The notes beneath the pieces are model-generated. The model saw only the letters and a program-made list of their open reading frames with translations. It did no database searches and was not told the DNA's origin. This document shows positions 11,038 through 22,810 of a DNA stretch of 64,000 nt, piece after piece. Where the stretch lies: NCBI GenBank assembly GCA_021030905.1, contig JAGFMI010000008.1, positions 558,001 through 622,000 on the forward strand, written 5' to 3'. A program made the position numbers and the translations under genes. This DNA comes from Pyrenula massariospora (lineage: Eukaryota; Ascomycota; Eurotiomycetes; Pyrenulales; Pyrenulaceae). How positions within the stretch are numbered: position 1 is the first letter of the stretch; the number at the start of each line of letters is the position of its first letter.

Positions 11038-11358
11038 ATACTCTTCGTCCAGCAATTCTGGTACATCTTCGCTGTTGCTTTTATCAAGTTCTCTGTACTT
11101 TATTTATACGGCAGAACATTTACTCAGCAAGGCCGCAATCCTATTGTTGTTATCGTCTTTCTCGGTCTTGTCGGGGCATGGCTAATCGCCTTCTTCTTTG
11201 CTACGCTCTTCCAAGTCTATCCGATCTGGTGCAACTGAACCTTTTGCCCTGTACCGTTTATAGACTACAGTTTCATGTATTCATTTTGCAGTGCGACTGC
11301 TATCACATTCAACACCTGCATTCTCGGCATTCTAGCCATTTTTATCGGAAAGGACTGA
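11038..11358 (+). pseudogene. Relic of a fungal rhodopsin-domain (PTH11-like) membrane protein
   Basis: One frame reads QQFWYIFAVAFIKFSVLYLY, then a loop, then VVIVFLGLVGAWLIAFFFA and FQVYPIWCN. After a stop at 11236-11238 it continues with FIDYSFMYSF. This order (WY..KFSVL, WxIAFFFATLFQ.xPI.xNW, then a Cys/Asp loop and another helix) is typical of the rhodopsin-like domain of fungal seven-helix proteins. The stop sits where a conserved Trp is expected (CNW), which fits TGG to TGA. The first and last helices are missing, so this is a fragment of about one third of the domain and not a working gene. Confidence 0.65.
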
Positions 11359-12594
11359 GTTAGCTGTCTTTAAGAGATGAAGGTAGTAGAGATCAAAGAG
11401 ACACCGAGATCGGCGCCATGAAGATGGAAATCAGGATGAGTACAGTGACTGATAGGTAAATTTCTGACTCGTCGCAAGGATCCCTCGCTTTTAAAAGGAA
11501 GGCTGCTTTCTAGTCAGGGTAGTAAATTCTGACTTCATAAGCAAAAGCATTAGAAAAGAACATTTATTGCTAACATAGCTAAAGCAAAGCCATCTGCAAC
11601 CTTAGGTATTGTAACGTGCCAAGACGGAGTAGGGCTCAGGCTACTGCAATAACTACCTGCAGTCGCTTAGACTGGTGTACTTTGGTAAAGTTCTCGAAGT
11701 CAACGCGCATTAAGTGCATGTGGGGGCTGACAGGTAAAGTCACAGCAACAACTATGATAGGCAAGTGGGTCCGCCTCACATCATCAACTCGGATTATTAG
11801 CCCCGAACAACCTAACTTCAGGCCTGTCTCCAGACCAACTCTTTGACCGATCAAACAACTCACAGCTCTCCCTACCACCCATTGGAATCGATAGGACACA
11901 CATCTTTCAGAAATATGTACCGTGACAGCAGGATGAAGTTCCATTATGTTTTGCAGCCCAACCGTCCAGGTTCGTGTTCGCAAGAGGCTTGGCACTAGCG
12001 AGCTGCCGCCATAGAACAGCAATCCGTCTGGCAGCAGTCGGCGGGTCATTGACTTCGTGAGGTGGGAACTTAAACTACTTCATATGGCTTTTCCTGAAAT
12101 TATTTTGACTCTCTCGCCGCTTACTGCTAGCATATTAACGGCATTGCGAATGATGGCCTGAGAACGGCCAAGCACGGCTTTCACGATTGCGCATCAACTG
12201 ATGTATAATCTCAAACAATCTAGCATGACATTCGATTCGAATTTTAGGCGTCAATGGCATTCATTGAAGCTTCAACATCCCGGAGTCAAGGTCAAGATTG
12301 GGCTTGGCGTGTTTGGCCAGCGGCCTGGCTTATCGTCGGAACCAGCCGTGCCAGCGCGGCGGTCTATGTGCCACTTCCATTTAGCCTCGCGCCACCTCAG
12401 CAAGGTTCGAATGGTAATCAATTTACACCTGTCGGCTTTCCTGCTTCGTGACGTCAATTCTCTGCACCGATTTTCTGTGGCTCCTAATGTTAAATGAACT
12501 CGCAACATCACAAATTCCCTTTCTGCTCCTCCTAGCTTCGCTCTGCTGGGTAGTATACTGTTCTCTTCCGCCATTAAGTCTCTACTGAGTCAAG
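11359..12594. other. Intergenic, no gene recognised
   Basis: Frames on both strands (the longest about 137 codons on the minus strand at 11636-12049) lack recognisable motifs or splice support. The last few hundred bases must contain the promoter of the permease gene at 12595. Confidence 0.4.
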
Positions 12595-13925
12595 ATGCGC
12601 TTCTCTAAGCCTCTACGCTGTCTCTTGGCAACAATGATAGCACTAACACATTGCATGTCCGCGACCCCGCTACAAGCTCATAAAGCACGTAATTTACAAA
12701 GATATGAGTATGTCATCAAGCCGAAGGTGTTCATAATAAGCATGTTCGAGCCCGAGGGCAACATTTGGTATGGGATACCGGAGTTCGATCTGTTGGCTAG
12801 GAATATCACTGTGCCCGGATTCTCTATGCTTTACCCAGACGCCCATTGCACGGCTGATGGGGACATATGTCAGCTTATTACAGGAGAGAGCGGTATGTCA
12901 AGTATTCTTCCCAGTCATCTATGAAGGCTCCGTTTGGAGAAAGAAAGAAGTCTCTGATCATATTCCTCCCAGAAATCAATGCCGCGGTCACGATCGCCTC
13001 TCTAGTCCAATCAGACTACTTCGATCTCACATCGACCTACTTCCACATTGCTGGGATTGCCGGCGTCAATCCCGAAGTCGCAACCATCAGCTCCGTCACC
13101 TTCGCACGCTACGCCGTGCAAGTTGCTTTGGAATACGAGTTCGACGCTCGCGAGATCCCCTCCAACTGGTCCACCGGCTATCTTGGCCAGGGTACCTACG
13201 CGCCGGGCCAGTACCCAACCTCCATCTACGGGACCGAGGTCTTCGAAGTCAACGCTGCCCTTCGAAGTCTCGCCGTGGGCTTTGCGAAGACTGCGACCCT
13301 GAACGACACCTCCGACGCGGCCGCTTATCGCGCCAAATACTCGACCTCGGCCGCCTACGCGGCCGGCGCAAGCCCCCCCAGCGTCGTTGAATGCGACGTC
13401 GCCACGTCGGATACATACTTCAGCGGGGCGCTGCTGGGGGAGGCATTCACAAACTACACGGATTTGTTGACGAATGGATCGGGAGTGTACTGCACGACGG
13501 CACAAGAGGACAACGCCACCCTTGAAGCTCTCCTCCGCAGTGCGAACTTGTCATACGTCGATTTTTCCCGCATCATCGTCATGCGGACGGCATCGGACTT
13601 TGATCGACCATACCCCGGCGGTTCACCCCAGCAAAATCTGTTCTACTCAGGTGACTATGGATTCGAGCCCGCGATACACAACATCTACCTCGCTGGTGTA
13701 AAAGTCGTTCAGGGAATCGTAGATAACTGGGAGCCTATATTCAAACAAGGTGTCAACGCGACGAATTATATCGGGGACATCTTTGGCACCCTGGGCGGCA
13801 CACCGGATTTTGGGCAAGGTGCCGCTTTGAGTGAGCAGGGAGCGCTGGCAAAGAGGGACGGAAGCAAGCAGAGGAGAACAAGACGTCTTGCGAGAACGGC
13901 AGTTGTGGGTAGTATATCCACATGA
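12595..13925 (+). CDS. Purine nucleoside permease, NUP family
   Basis: Member of the NUP family, described from Candida as a nucleoside permease. Two exons, join(12595..12892, 12973..13925), give 416 residues. The 80-bp intron begins GTATGT and ends CCAG and restores the conserved run TGE..EINAAVT. Residues 1-26 look like a signal peptide (LLATMIALTHCMSATPLQA). Family stretches include KPKVFIISMFEPE, the LYPDAHCTADGDICQ loop, YFHIAGIAGVNP and TFARYAVQVALEYEFDAREIP. Several N-glycosylation sequons (NIT, NWS, NDT, NYT, NGS, NAT) agree with passage through the secretory route. The C-terminus is basic (RRTRRLARTA). The fold of this family resembles nucleoside phosphorylases, so 'permease' is a family label and the biochemical role here is not proven. 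Confidence 0.9.
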
Positions 13926-14919
13926 GCAGCAGCAGCAGCAGCGAAGAGCCTTTTACGCAAAAATTCTGGATTTAAAAGTTCTTAACTGGGCAAGATATGA
14001 GCAAGCGAAAAAGAGGAAAAAGAAAACTCCCCCATAAAAATAATGGAAGCTACTTCTCATTTGCCCATTGAACCGGTTTCGACGATATCCAACATTTACT
14101 TGAGACTAAGAAAACGGAACTTTTCATGCGACTTCGCGTCAGTCCCCGAAGTGGGTCTTCTTAAAGAGGTACGGGTGAAGGCCATGAAAATTTACTGGGA
14201 AGTATTTAACCGATTGATTTAACAAGCAAAACAGCAAGGATGGTGGGAGAAGGACATTAGAAACTATAACACATCAAATGTTAGCCGGAGAGACGCCAGT
14301 ATTGACAATTGGTTCGGTTAAAGACTCTGCTACACAGCCAGCGTGGTTTTAGACTTGGGGTTTCAATGACATACATCGAGACTTCAATATAATTTCTTTG
14401 TTCACTGTAAGATTTTCACGAATATAATTTTCAAACTTAAGATCTTTACATGTAAACTGTGAGGCATCAGCTAGGCTTTATTTGATCTGTGAAAAGAGCA
14501 ATCTATTTTAGTGTATCCTTTGTGCCTCAATATTTCCCATCGTTTAAAAAGGGGCGTCCATTGGATTATGAAACTGGCTGTTAGCACAGGCCCTTAGTAA
14601 AGGTCGCTTTTGGGCAAAAATCCATCAAATTAAGTACTACGAGCTCAAGCGAGTGTCACAAGTCTCGAAGGTCGCAAAGGCTTACGGATGGCTTCAAAAG
14701 AGACCCCCTCAGCCTGCGAATCAAATTGGCTGGTCATCTTAGATCTGCGCCGGTCACAAGGCGGATGAGATGTCTTGGAGACTGGACCTCTAGACCAAAG
14801 AAACAAAGCTGCCTCAAAGGATTGAATCTTGAATCTATTCACAGACTGAGGGACTTATGCTACTTGGGGCATGCTTCTGATGTCATATCCCATCACCGAA
14901 GACTTTTGCAGACGAAGCT
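13926..14919. other. Intergenic, no gene recognised
   Basis: It begins with a short AGC trinucleotide run directly after the permease stop codon and turns A+T-rich around 14340-14540. No supported gene was seen. Confidence 0.4.
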
Positions 14920-15180
14920 CTAGATTATCATTACGGGTTCTCTAGGAAGGCATTCAAAGAAGCGCAGAAAATCCGCTCTCACCCCAAGGTTTGGGAACAA
15001 ACTAGGAGGAAGCACTGCCAGTCCCTTCCTTTCGAATACGTGCTCTATCTTTGATGGTGTAAGGACTAGAAGGTAGATTGTATAGAGCTTGTCCTCACAC
15101 AACAGAAGACATCTGCAACCAAAGGTAGAGCTTTGACCTTCATCAGGATGGAAAGGCAGTCGAGGGTTCCAGTGTAATCC
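14920..15180 (-). pseudogene. 3' part of a split HET-domain gene
   Basis: This frame begins at the retroelement border and reads LHWNPRLPFHPDEG, then CRCLLLCED, IYLLVLTPS and VFERKGLAVL, and ends EPVMII-stop. It matches the way many HET (heterokaryon incompatibility) proteins finish: a PDEG loop, a CLLL strand, a LVL..P strand, FERIGL, and a C-terminal hydrophobic pair. It has the same strand as the HET fragment at 20877-22165, and only the retrotransposon lies between them. I infer one ancestral gene. Joining the two across the target duplication leaves a one-base frame offset at a run of G, so an additional indel or a small error is needed. Confidence 0.72.
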
Positions 15181-15284
15181 TGTTAGAATTCCAAGCACAG
15201 CTACCTACTCTAGTTATTTAAGATTTGAAAGGAATCTCCGAATTTTAGAGAAAGTAACAAGTTCAATTTTTAACAATTTTAATA
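15181..15284 (+). repeat. Left LTR (104 bp)
   Basis: Starts TGTTAGAATT and ends TTTTAATA, so the tips are TGTTA and TAATA (originally probably TAACA). It differs from the right LTR at about 20 of 104 positions, and all differences I count are transitions. It retains more G and C than the right copy. Confidence 0.92.
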
Positions 15285-18200
15285 AATTATAAGTTCGAAT
15301 TCTATAAATGTTTTTACTATTTAAATTTATTTATAATTTATTTATAATTCGCTATTTAATTAATTTTTAATTAAAATTTAATTTTAATTTACCTGCGATT
15401 TTTTATATTTTATTTTTTTTTATTTATTAAATAGCAATATAACCTTTAAGGTTAAAATATTTATAAATTTTAATAAATAAAATATTAAATTTCCGCCGCG
15501 AAGTTTTAAAATTTTATTTATTATTTTAATTTTAATTAGCGAAATTTAAAAACTGAATTACTATTTAAATTTTAAATTTTAATAAAATATTTTAAAAATA
15601 TTATAATAATTATTTAAATATTTATATTTTGTAATAAAATATTTTAAATAAAATTTTATAATATTTAAATTTCTTTTTTTACGCTTTAATTATTTTTAAA
15701 ATTTTAAATTTTTTTAAATATTATTAAAATAATTAAAAAAAATATAATTTATAATAATGTTTAAATTTAATAATTTTATTTTAAAATACTATTAAAATTT
15801 ATTGTTAATTATTAAATATAATAATAATTTTAATAAAATTTTATTTTAATAAAAATATCGTTTAAATTACTGTAAATAGTTAAAAATAATAAAAAAAATT
15901 ATTAATTAAATTTTTTTACCTACTTATTTAATTTTTTATTATTATTATTTATAAATTTTATTATATCTATTACTATTAATATTATATTATATTTTATTTA
16001 TTATTTTTATTTTTATTTTTTATTTTTATACTGTTTATTTAAATATATAATATTTAATTTTTAATTATTTAAAATTTTTTTATCGACAAATAAAAAGATT
16101 TTTACTTTTAAATTTTTTTTTTTAACTTTAAAGAGTTTATAATTTAAAATTATATTTTATTTTAACTAATTAATCTTCAACTAATTAATTAATAATTATT
16201 TTTAAAAGTATTTTTTAAAGCTTCTTATTATTTATTTATAATTAAAATTTTTTAATATTTTAACTATTCTACTTTTATTTTATTTTTTAAATTTATTTAT
16301 TTTTTCTATTAAATATTTAGTCGCAATAAAATTAAACTTTTTATATTTATAAATTTTAAATTAAAAAAATTAAAAAATTATAAATAATAAATAAAATAAA
16401 TATTTATTAATTTTTAATTTAATAAAATGTGTTAAATTATTAAAAATTAATAATAATTTTAATTATTAAATATTAAATTTACAGCGACTACTAAAACTAT
16501 TATTTAAAAAAATTTAAAATATTAAATTAAAATAAATAAAAAGGCGACAATATATATAAAAATATATATATAAAAAAAACTTTAACTAAAAGTAAAATTT
16601 TTTATTTATATTAAAAAAATTTAAAATGCCGTTAAAATATACTATAAAATTTATAATTTAATTAAATTTAAAAAAATTTATAACCGTTTTAAAGAATGCT
16701 TTCTATTAAAATATAAAAATATTTAAAAATATATTTAAAAACTCTGTAAAATTACTATTAATATTATTTTAATAAAATTAAAATTTACTTTATTTAAAGT
16801 TTAAATTATTTAAAAATTTTTAAAAAGATTTAAATTAAATTAAAATATTTAAAAAATAAACTTTGTTAATAATTACGATATTATAAATGCTAAAAAAAAA
16901 TTATTTATAATTTTAAATTAAATTTTATTAAGAACTATCGAATATTAAAAATTTATATTATTAAAATTTTTATTTAATTTAATAAACTTCGCTATATAGA
17001 CTGTTTAAATAAAAAAATTTTATAAATTTTATATCTTTTTTTTTTATTATAATAAATTTAAATATACTATCGATAAGTATTTTAAAAAAAAATTTTATTA
17101 AATAAAAAATTTATTAGGTACGATAAAATATTAAAAAAAAAATAAAATAAAAAATAGTTTAAATTTAAAAAAAATTTTTAATATCAAAATAAGTTAAACT
17201 TACAGTTATAAATTTTTTTTAAAAGTTTAATTTTAAATTTTTTACCGTCCGTATAACTAATATTAAAATTTTTTAAATATTTAATTTTAAATATTTATAT
17301 TATATTATTAATAATTGTTTTTTTTTTTTTTAATTTTTTACAGTCAATACAGTTTTTTAATTTTAATAAAAATTTTATTTATATAAATAAAGTGAATTTT
17401 AAAATTTTATATATTAAAAATATAAAAAAATTGTTTTTTAAAAAAATTATTTATAATATTAATAATTCAGCGTCTTTAATATTTTAAAATTTATTATTTA
17501 ATAAAAAATATAATGTAAATTGATATAATTTCGAAAAATTTTTATTTAAAATTATTAAAAAAAAAATAATTTTTATTTATAGATCTCGCGAGAAAGATAG
17601 TCTTTTAATTTTTAATTTAAATTTTTAAAAATAAATACTTATTACTTATATAATTATAAATAAATTTATAAATTAATTATAATATTAAAAAATAATATAT
17701 TTTAAAAAGTATAATTTAAAACAGCTTAAAACTATAACTAATAAAATTAAATTTGAAAAAAATTTTAATAATAATTTTTTTTACACGATTTATATTTAAA
17801 ATAAATAATATATAAATTTTTATAAGTAGAAAATTAAATTAAATAAATATTTTTTTAATTTTATTTATAGCGATACTTATAAGATAATGCTAATTAAAAT
17901 TAAAAATATTTAATATATAAATATTTTTATTAATAATTAATTTAAATATATTACGATAATTTTATTTAAATAAAAATTAAATTTAATTAATATTTAAAAA
18001 GTTTTTAAAAATTATATTAAATTTTAAAAAAAATCGCGACAGTAAAAAACCTTTTTATTAAAAAATTAATTAAAAAAAAGAATTTATTTTAAACGATATA
18101 TAAAAATAATATAATAAAATAAATATTTATTTTAAAAATATAATTTTAATTTTATTTTAATAAAATGAAATATCGAAATAAATAAATTTTATTTTATTAA

Positions 18201-20772
18201 AATTATTTTATTAAATAAATTTATTTTTAAAATTTTATAATTAAAAATTATTAAAAACGTCGTACAATTACGAAATTAATTTTTTATAATTAATTAAAAT
18301 AAAATTTTTTATAAATTTATTTATAACTTTAAATTAAATTTTTTTTAAATTTAAATTTTAAATTTTTATATTTTTTATTAAATTTATAATTGTATTCGAA
18401 AATACTTAAATAAAATAAATTTATAATTATTTAAAAAAATTTTAGTTAATTTTAAACTTAATATTATTTATTAAATTTAAAAATTAATTAAAAAATAAAT
18501 TATTCGTTCGTCTAATATAATATTTAAAAAAAATTTTTTAATTTAATTAAAAATTTTTATAAATTTAATAAAATTATTTATTAAACGCCGCAAAACTAAT
18601 TTAATAAAAAAAAATTAAAAAAAAAAATTAATCTACGTCGTCTAACAATCGAAATTTTTATTTAATTATTAAAATTAATAATTAATAAATTTAATTTATT
18701 ATTATTAAAATAAAAAATTTAAATAATAATTTTTTAAATTTAAAATATATAAATAATAATAATATTATTATAATAAATTTTTTATAATATATTTATATAG
18801 TGGCTCGCCTTTAATTATTATTAATTAAAATTTTTTAATAAATAAATTTATTTCTCGTCACCGCTTAATTTTTAAAGTAATATAATTTATTATTTATTAA
18901 TATTTAAATATTTAAAATAATTAAATTTTGTATTTAGAAAAAGATTTTATAAAATAAAAATTTTAAATAGTAAAAAGTTGTTATTTAACGAAAATTTAAT
19001 TTTTTTATTAAATTAAATATTTAAAAGTTAATTAAATTTTCTATTAATAATTAATAAATTTTTAAAAATCGATAAATATTTATTTTTAAGTATAAATTTT
19101 TAAAAAAAATTATTAAATATAAAATTTGTTAAATTGTATGTAAAAATTAACAATTAGAAAAAATTAACTATTAAAAAATTTTTTTTTATAGTTAAATAGA
19201 TAGCTTATAAAATACTTTTTAATTATATAATAATAAAAAACTTTAAATGCGAATAAATAAATATAAAAATTATTTTTTTTAATAATAAAATTAATATAAA
19301 TATATTTATTTAATAATTATTTAAATTTAACGATAATACTGATAGAATTTATAAATTTAAAAAAATTTTATATAAACTTAAATAAATTTTTTATTTATAA
19401 TATTAATATTTATATTATTTTTTTTTAATTTAAAATTAAAATTAGCCGCCGCTAATTATAATATTTTTTTTAATAAAAATTTATTAATAACTGTTTATAT
19501 AGATAATTTATTAATATTTAAAATTTTATTTATAAATATTTAGCGTCTAAAAGGTATTTTTGATTATATATTTTTTATAAAAAATTTTAACTTTATAAAG
19601 TTTTATTTAAATATTTAAATTTAATAAAAATATTTAAATAGAATTATTTCATTATATTAATTTATTTATATTAATAAAAATTTTTTTTTTTTAATATATA
19701 AAATTGTAAACCGATTATTTTATTAATAATCGAAAATTTTAAACTATATAAAAATTTATTAAATTATAATTTATTTTTAATCGAATAATATTAATAAGTT
19801 ATTAAATTTTTTTTTATTTTATATTCTATATTTATTTAAATATTATTTATATTATAAATAAATACGCTCGCTATATATATAAATTTATTTTAAAATATTA
19901 AAAAATAATTTAATAAATTTTTCATTATATTAAAAATATTATAAATATTAAATTATAATATAAAAAAATTTTTTTATATAATTTTATAAAAATAATTAAT
20001 ATTTTTTATAATAATTATTTAAATATTTAAAAATTTACTTTAAATTATATTTTTTATTTAAAAAGTAATTTTATAAATTCAAATTTAAAGCATTAAAAAT
20101 ATATAATAATTTTAATTATAAAAATTAAATATATCGATATAAATAATATTTTTTATAAAATTAAATAATTATAAAAATTTATAAGCGAACTTTAATTTAT
20201 TATAATTAAAAATTTTATTTAAATAATTATTAACAGCGTCGAAGCGAAGAATTTAATTATTAATTTAAAAAATTATTAATATATTAAATATATTAATATT
20301 TAATAATATTATAATTAAAAATTTTAATAATTAAATATACTTAGTTGAAAATGGATGTTTAAAAATAAATATATTATTAATATTTTTATTAAATTTTTTT
20401 TTAAAGATAAGTTTGTTAAGTTTAAATAAAATTTATATTTAAAAATTTAAAAATTTAAATTTAAAAGTTTTAAAAATTAAACAGTTAAAAGATTTCGAAG
20501 ATTAATTAATTTTTTATATAATTTATATATATAAATTAAGTTAAATTTTATATACAGTAATTTTATTATAAATTTTATTTAAAATTTAAAAATTTTTTAT
20601 ATGATACTCGATTAAAAAAAATTATTTTTTAATTTAATAAAAAAAAGGTTGGTAATCGGATCGATATTTAATAAAATTTTAATATATAATTTTTTTTATA
20701 TATTATAATTATTATATTTTTTAATAATAATAAATTTTTAAAAGGTTTTTAAAATATATATTTAAATAAAAA

Positions 20773-20876
20773 TATTAAAATTTTAAGTACAGCCACCTAT
20801 TTTAATTATTTAAAATTTAAAAGAAATTTTCGAATCTTAAAGAGAGTAACGAGTTCAATTCTTAATAATTTTAATA
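20773..20876 (+). repeat. Right LTR (104 bp)
   Basis: Starts TATTAAAATT (TG changed to TA) and ends TTTTAATA; it aligns to the left LTR without gaps. It is followed by AATTC, the decayed copy of the AATCC target site. Most differences are C-to-T or G-to-A relative to the left copy. Confidence 0.92.
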
Positions 20877-22165
20877 AATTCCCCGTCCTCTCTGCTTTTA
20901 ACGGTTCCAGATGTGTTCCCTGCGTTATGAACTTAAAGCTCCATTGCAAACGCAACGTACCGGCATTACTTAGCCACCCCGGTGATTTGCAATAAGATGC
21001 TTCAGGCTCATAGCGGCCAACACAAATTAGAGCAGAAAGACTTACAAGAGCCTTTGCTCCGAATATAGATTCAGTGATCTGTCGTGGAATCATCCCTGTT
21101 ATATCAGTGATTGTGAATTCAACATGCGCCTTAACTAAGATTGCCTGCTCATCACATGATTTTAAATGGCTCTTGCGGATAGCCATGAATTTTATGGTAC
21201 CGTCGAGTGTAGCCCAGTTTCAATATGGTGCTCTGACTTTCTCTAGTTGTTTTAGTGCGTAGTGCTTTCGTACTTGAATATCATCATCGAAGCGCTTTTG
21301 AGCACCTACGACGCCCATCCATAACAAGCCCCAAATAATGTCACTTACCCAAACTCTAGCGTTTATAATACAGTCACAATTGTCGAACCGATCACGTCGC
21401 TTGGCCGTCTCTAGCACCGTATCTAATTCTCTTGTGAAACTCATCTATGTGTAGCTTTCAATAAGCTTATACCACCTGGAGAGGCTTCTGTCAGGTGACT
21501 CCATTCTCTGCGATCTCCCCCGGCCTTCGTTGGAATTGATGAATTCCCTTTTGAGAATGAGTTGATAAGGAGCGAGAGCTTGGTTTTCAAGTCTTGTGGC
21601 TGGAATTCTGTCCGTACCTTCTAGCTGAGAAAGGTCACACTAAAGTTTGCTCGAGGCCTTGTGTTCTCAGATCGTTCGTCGCTCCAAGGTAGAGATGGAC
21701 GAATCTTCAAGACGGCATGTTTCTTAGGATTCGGGTCTTTCGAGAACTCATATCCGTCTTCTACTTAAAGGTTGCAGCTGCATTCTTAGAACGATTTTTC
21801 TTTCGAAAAGTCAATAAGTCGCGAATACAGGAACCTTTCTTAAAGCACAGCCTCCCTAGCTAAGTTCAGAGTCCCAACGTACCTCATTAAAGCTCCTCTT
21901 CTAGTTTCTAACGTATTTCTAACAGTTTGGCTGTGTAATAAAGTTCTTCTTGGTAGTGGAAAACGGGTCGCAAATTTGATCTTTTGTTGATCGATCCGCA
22001 TATATGCCTGCCTCGCTTTCCTTCGTTTCCAGTGCAGGTATCGTGAAAATTGATCCAGTGTAAATGATCGCCATTAGCTGTGATTCATTCGACCAATCTT
22101 CATTGCAGTCTTGAATAATGCATATCCCATCGATCCGGTAGCGCTGCATCCGGGATCCGCTCATG
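20877..22165 (-). pseudogene. 5' part of a split HET-domain gene with RIP-like stops
   Basis: Read on the minus strand, 22164-21919 carries HET-domain core residues: ICIIQDCNEDW, then a variable run, then IIYTGSIFTIPALE and a GIYADRS loop. Further along come an EC cluster after a stop where WEC is expected (about 21780), RWYKLIESYT-stop-MSFTRELDT (stop at 21445-21447), VWVSDIIWGLLWMG, and AP-Y-stop-NWATLDG (stop at 21220-21222, expected W.WA). The pieces at 22164, 21444 and 21186 keep one codon phase. Stops at Trp and Gln codons are what C-to-T and G-to-A mutation gives. The section 21450-21900 also has frameshifts. The first exon with the domain start is not recognisable. The C-terminus lies beyond the retroelement at 14920-15180. 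Confidence 0.78.
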
Positions 22166-22810
22166 GTTGAAAATATTGCTTGTCCACATAATAAATTTAG
22201 TCGTCAAGGAATATGATGAAGTGCCTTGCGCTTGAACATGCACCATCCTCAACTTCCTTCCAACATCTCTTCTCGCATTCCCTTCACAGAAACCCCACGC
22301 TACTATTACACTGCCATTTTTTCAGCGCCTCTCCTCTGCTGCCTGTTGGTTCAACTGAGATCATAACATGGAACATGAGGTCGCGAACCATAAATGTCGT
22401 CTCTGCCGCTACCCCAGGGCTACATCCCATTTGGGCTCTACCTCCTCGAAGGGCCTGGAAGTTTCCTCCTTACCCACTCTCTTACTTCTTCTCCTTCCCA
22501 TCTCGTATCCTTTATTTTTGTGTATGTCGATCTTATAACCGGGCTCGTTGAGGTCCCTCCGGAATCCTGCCAACTTAGGGAGTCTATCCAGGACCTGTAC
22601 TCAATACAATTCCCTTGTTTGGACTCTGGTACTACTCCCTAGCCCATATTCATAGCTCAGCATTCAGGTATCACTCCCTAATCCTTACATTTCCAGAGCA
22701 CAGCACTCAAGTGACAATCCTCAGCTCTTGCTAAGCTACAGCGCAGCATTCATGAAACATTCCCTAGTTCAGAGTATTTCGAAGCAGTATTCGAGTTGGA
22801 GCCATTTTTC
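22166..22810. other. Intergenic, no gene recognised
   Basis: Upstream flank of the HET relic and downstream flank of the kinase-ankyrin gene. It includes C/T-rich stretches at 22250-22520. Short frames only. Confidence 0.4.

Larger units (their letters stand above)
15181..20876 (+). mobile_element. RIP-degraded Ty1/copia-like LTR retrotransposon
   Basis: A 5.7-kb element bounded by two 104-bp LTRs and a 5-bp target duplication: AATCC at 15176-15180 and AATTC at 20877-20881, differing by one C-to-T change. The interior is almost entirely A and T, and most surviving C and G are in CpG. No open frame remains. Two reverse-transcriptase relics can still be read on the plus strand. At 19359-19400 one frame gives K-K-I-L-Y-K-L-K-stop-I-F-Y-L-stop, which becomes the copia hallmark KALYGLKQAPRLW if A and T are allowed to be former G and C. 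At 19493-19519 VYIDNLLIF corresponds to the YVDDLLI catalytic motif. The two lie in different frames, so an indel also occurred. Total length, order of motifs and 5-bp duplication fit the copia superfamily. The element is dead. Confidence 0.9.

Noticed and set aside
11636-12049. 137-codon minus-strand frame
   Set aside because: No domain, start context or splice signals that extend it; mixed composition like non-coding DNA.
15285-15310. TTCGAA-containing stretch after the left LTR as tRNA gene or primer-binding site
   Set aside because: The T-loop-like palindrome is too short after RIP-type change; no cloverleaf and no identifiable tRNA complement.
22213-22642. Overlapping plus-strand frames before the kinase-ankyrin gene's 3' end
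   Set aside because: C/T-rich tract gives Ser/Leu/Pro-rich chance frames; no motif.
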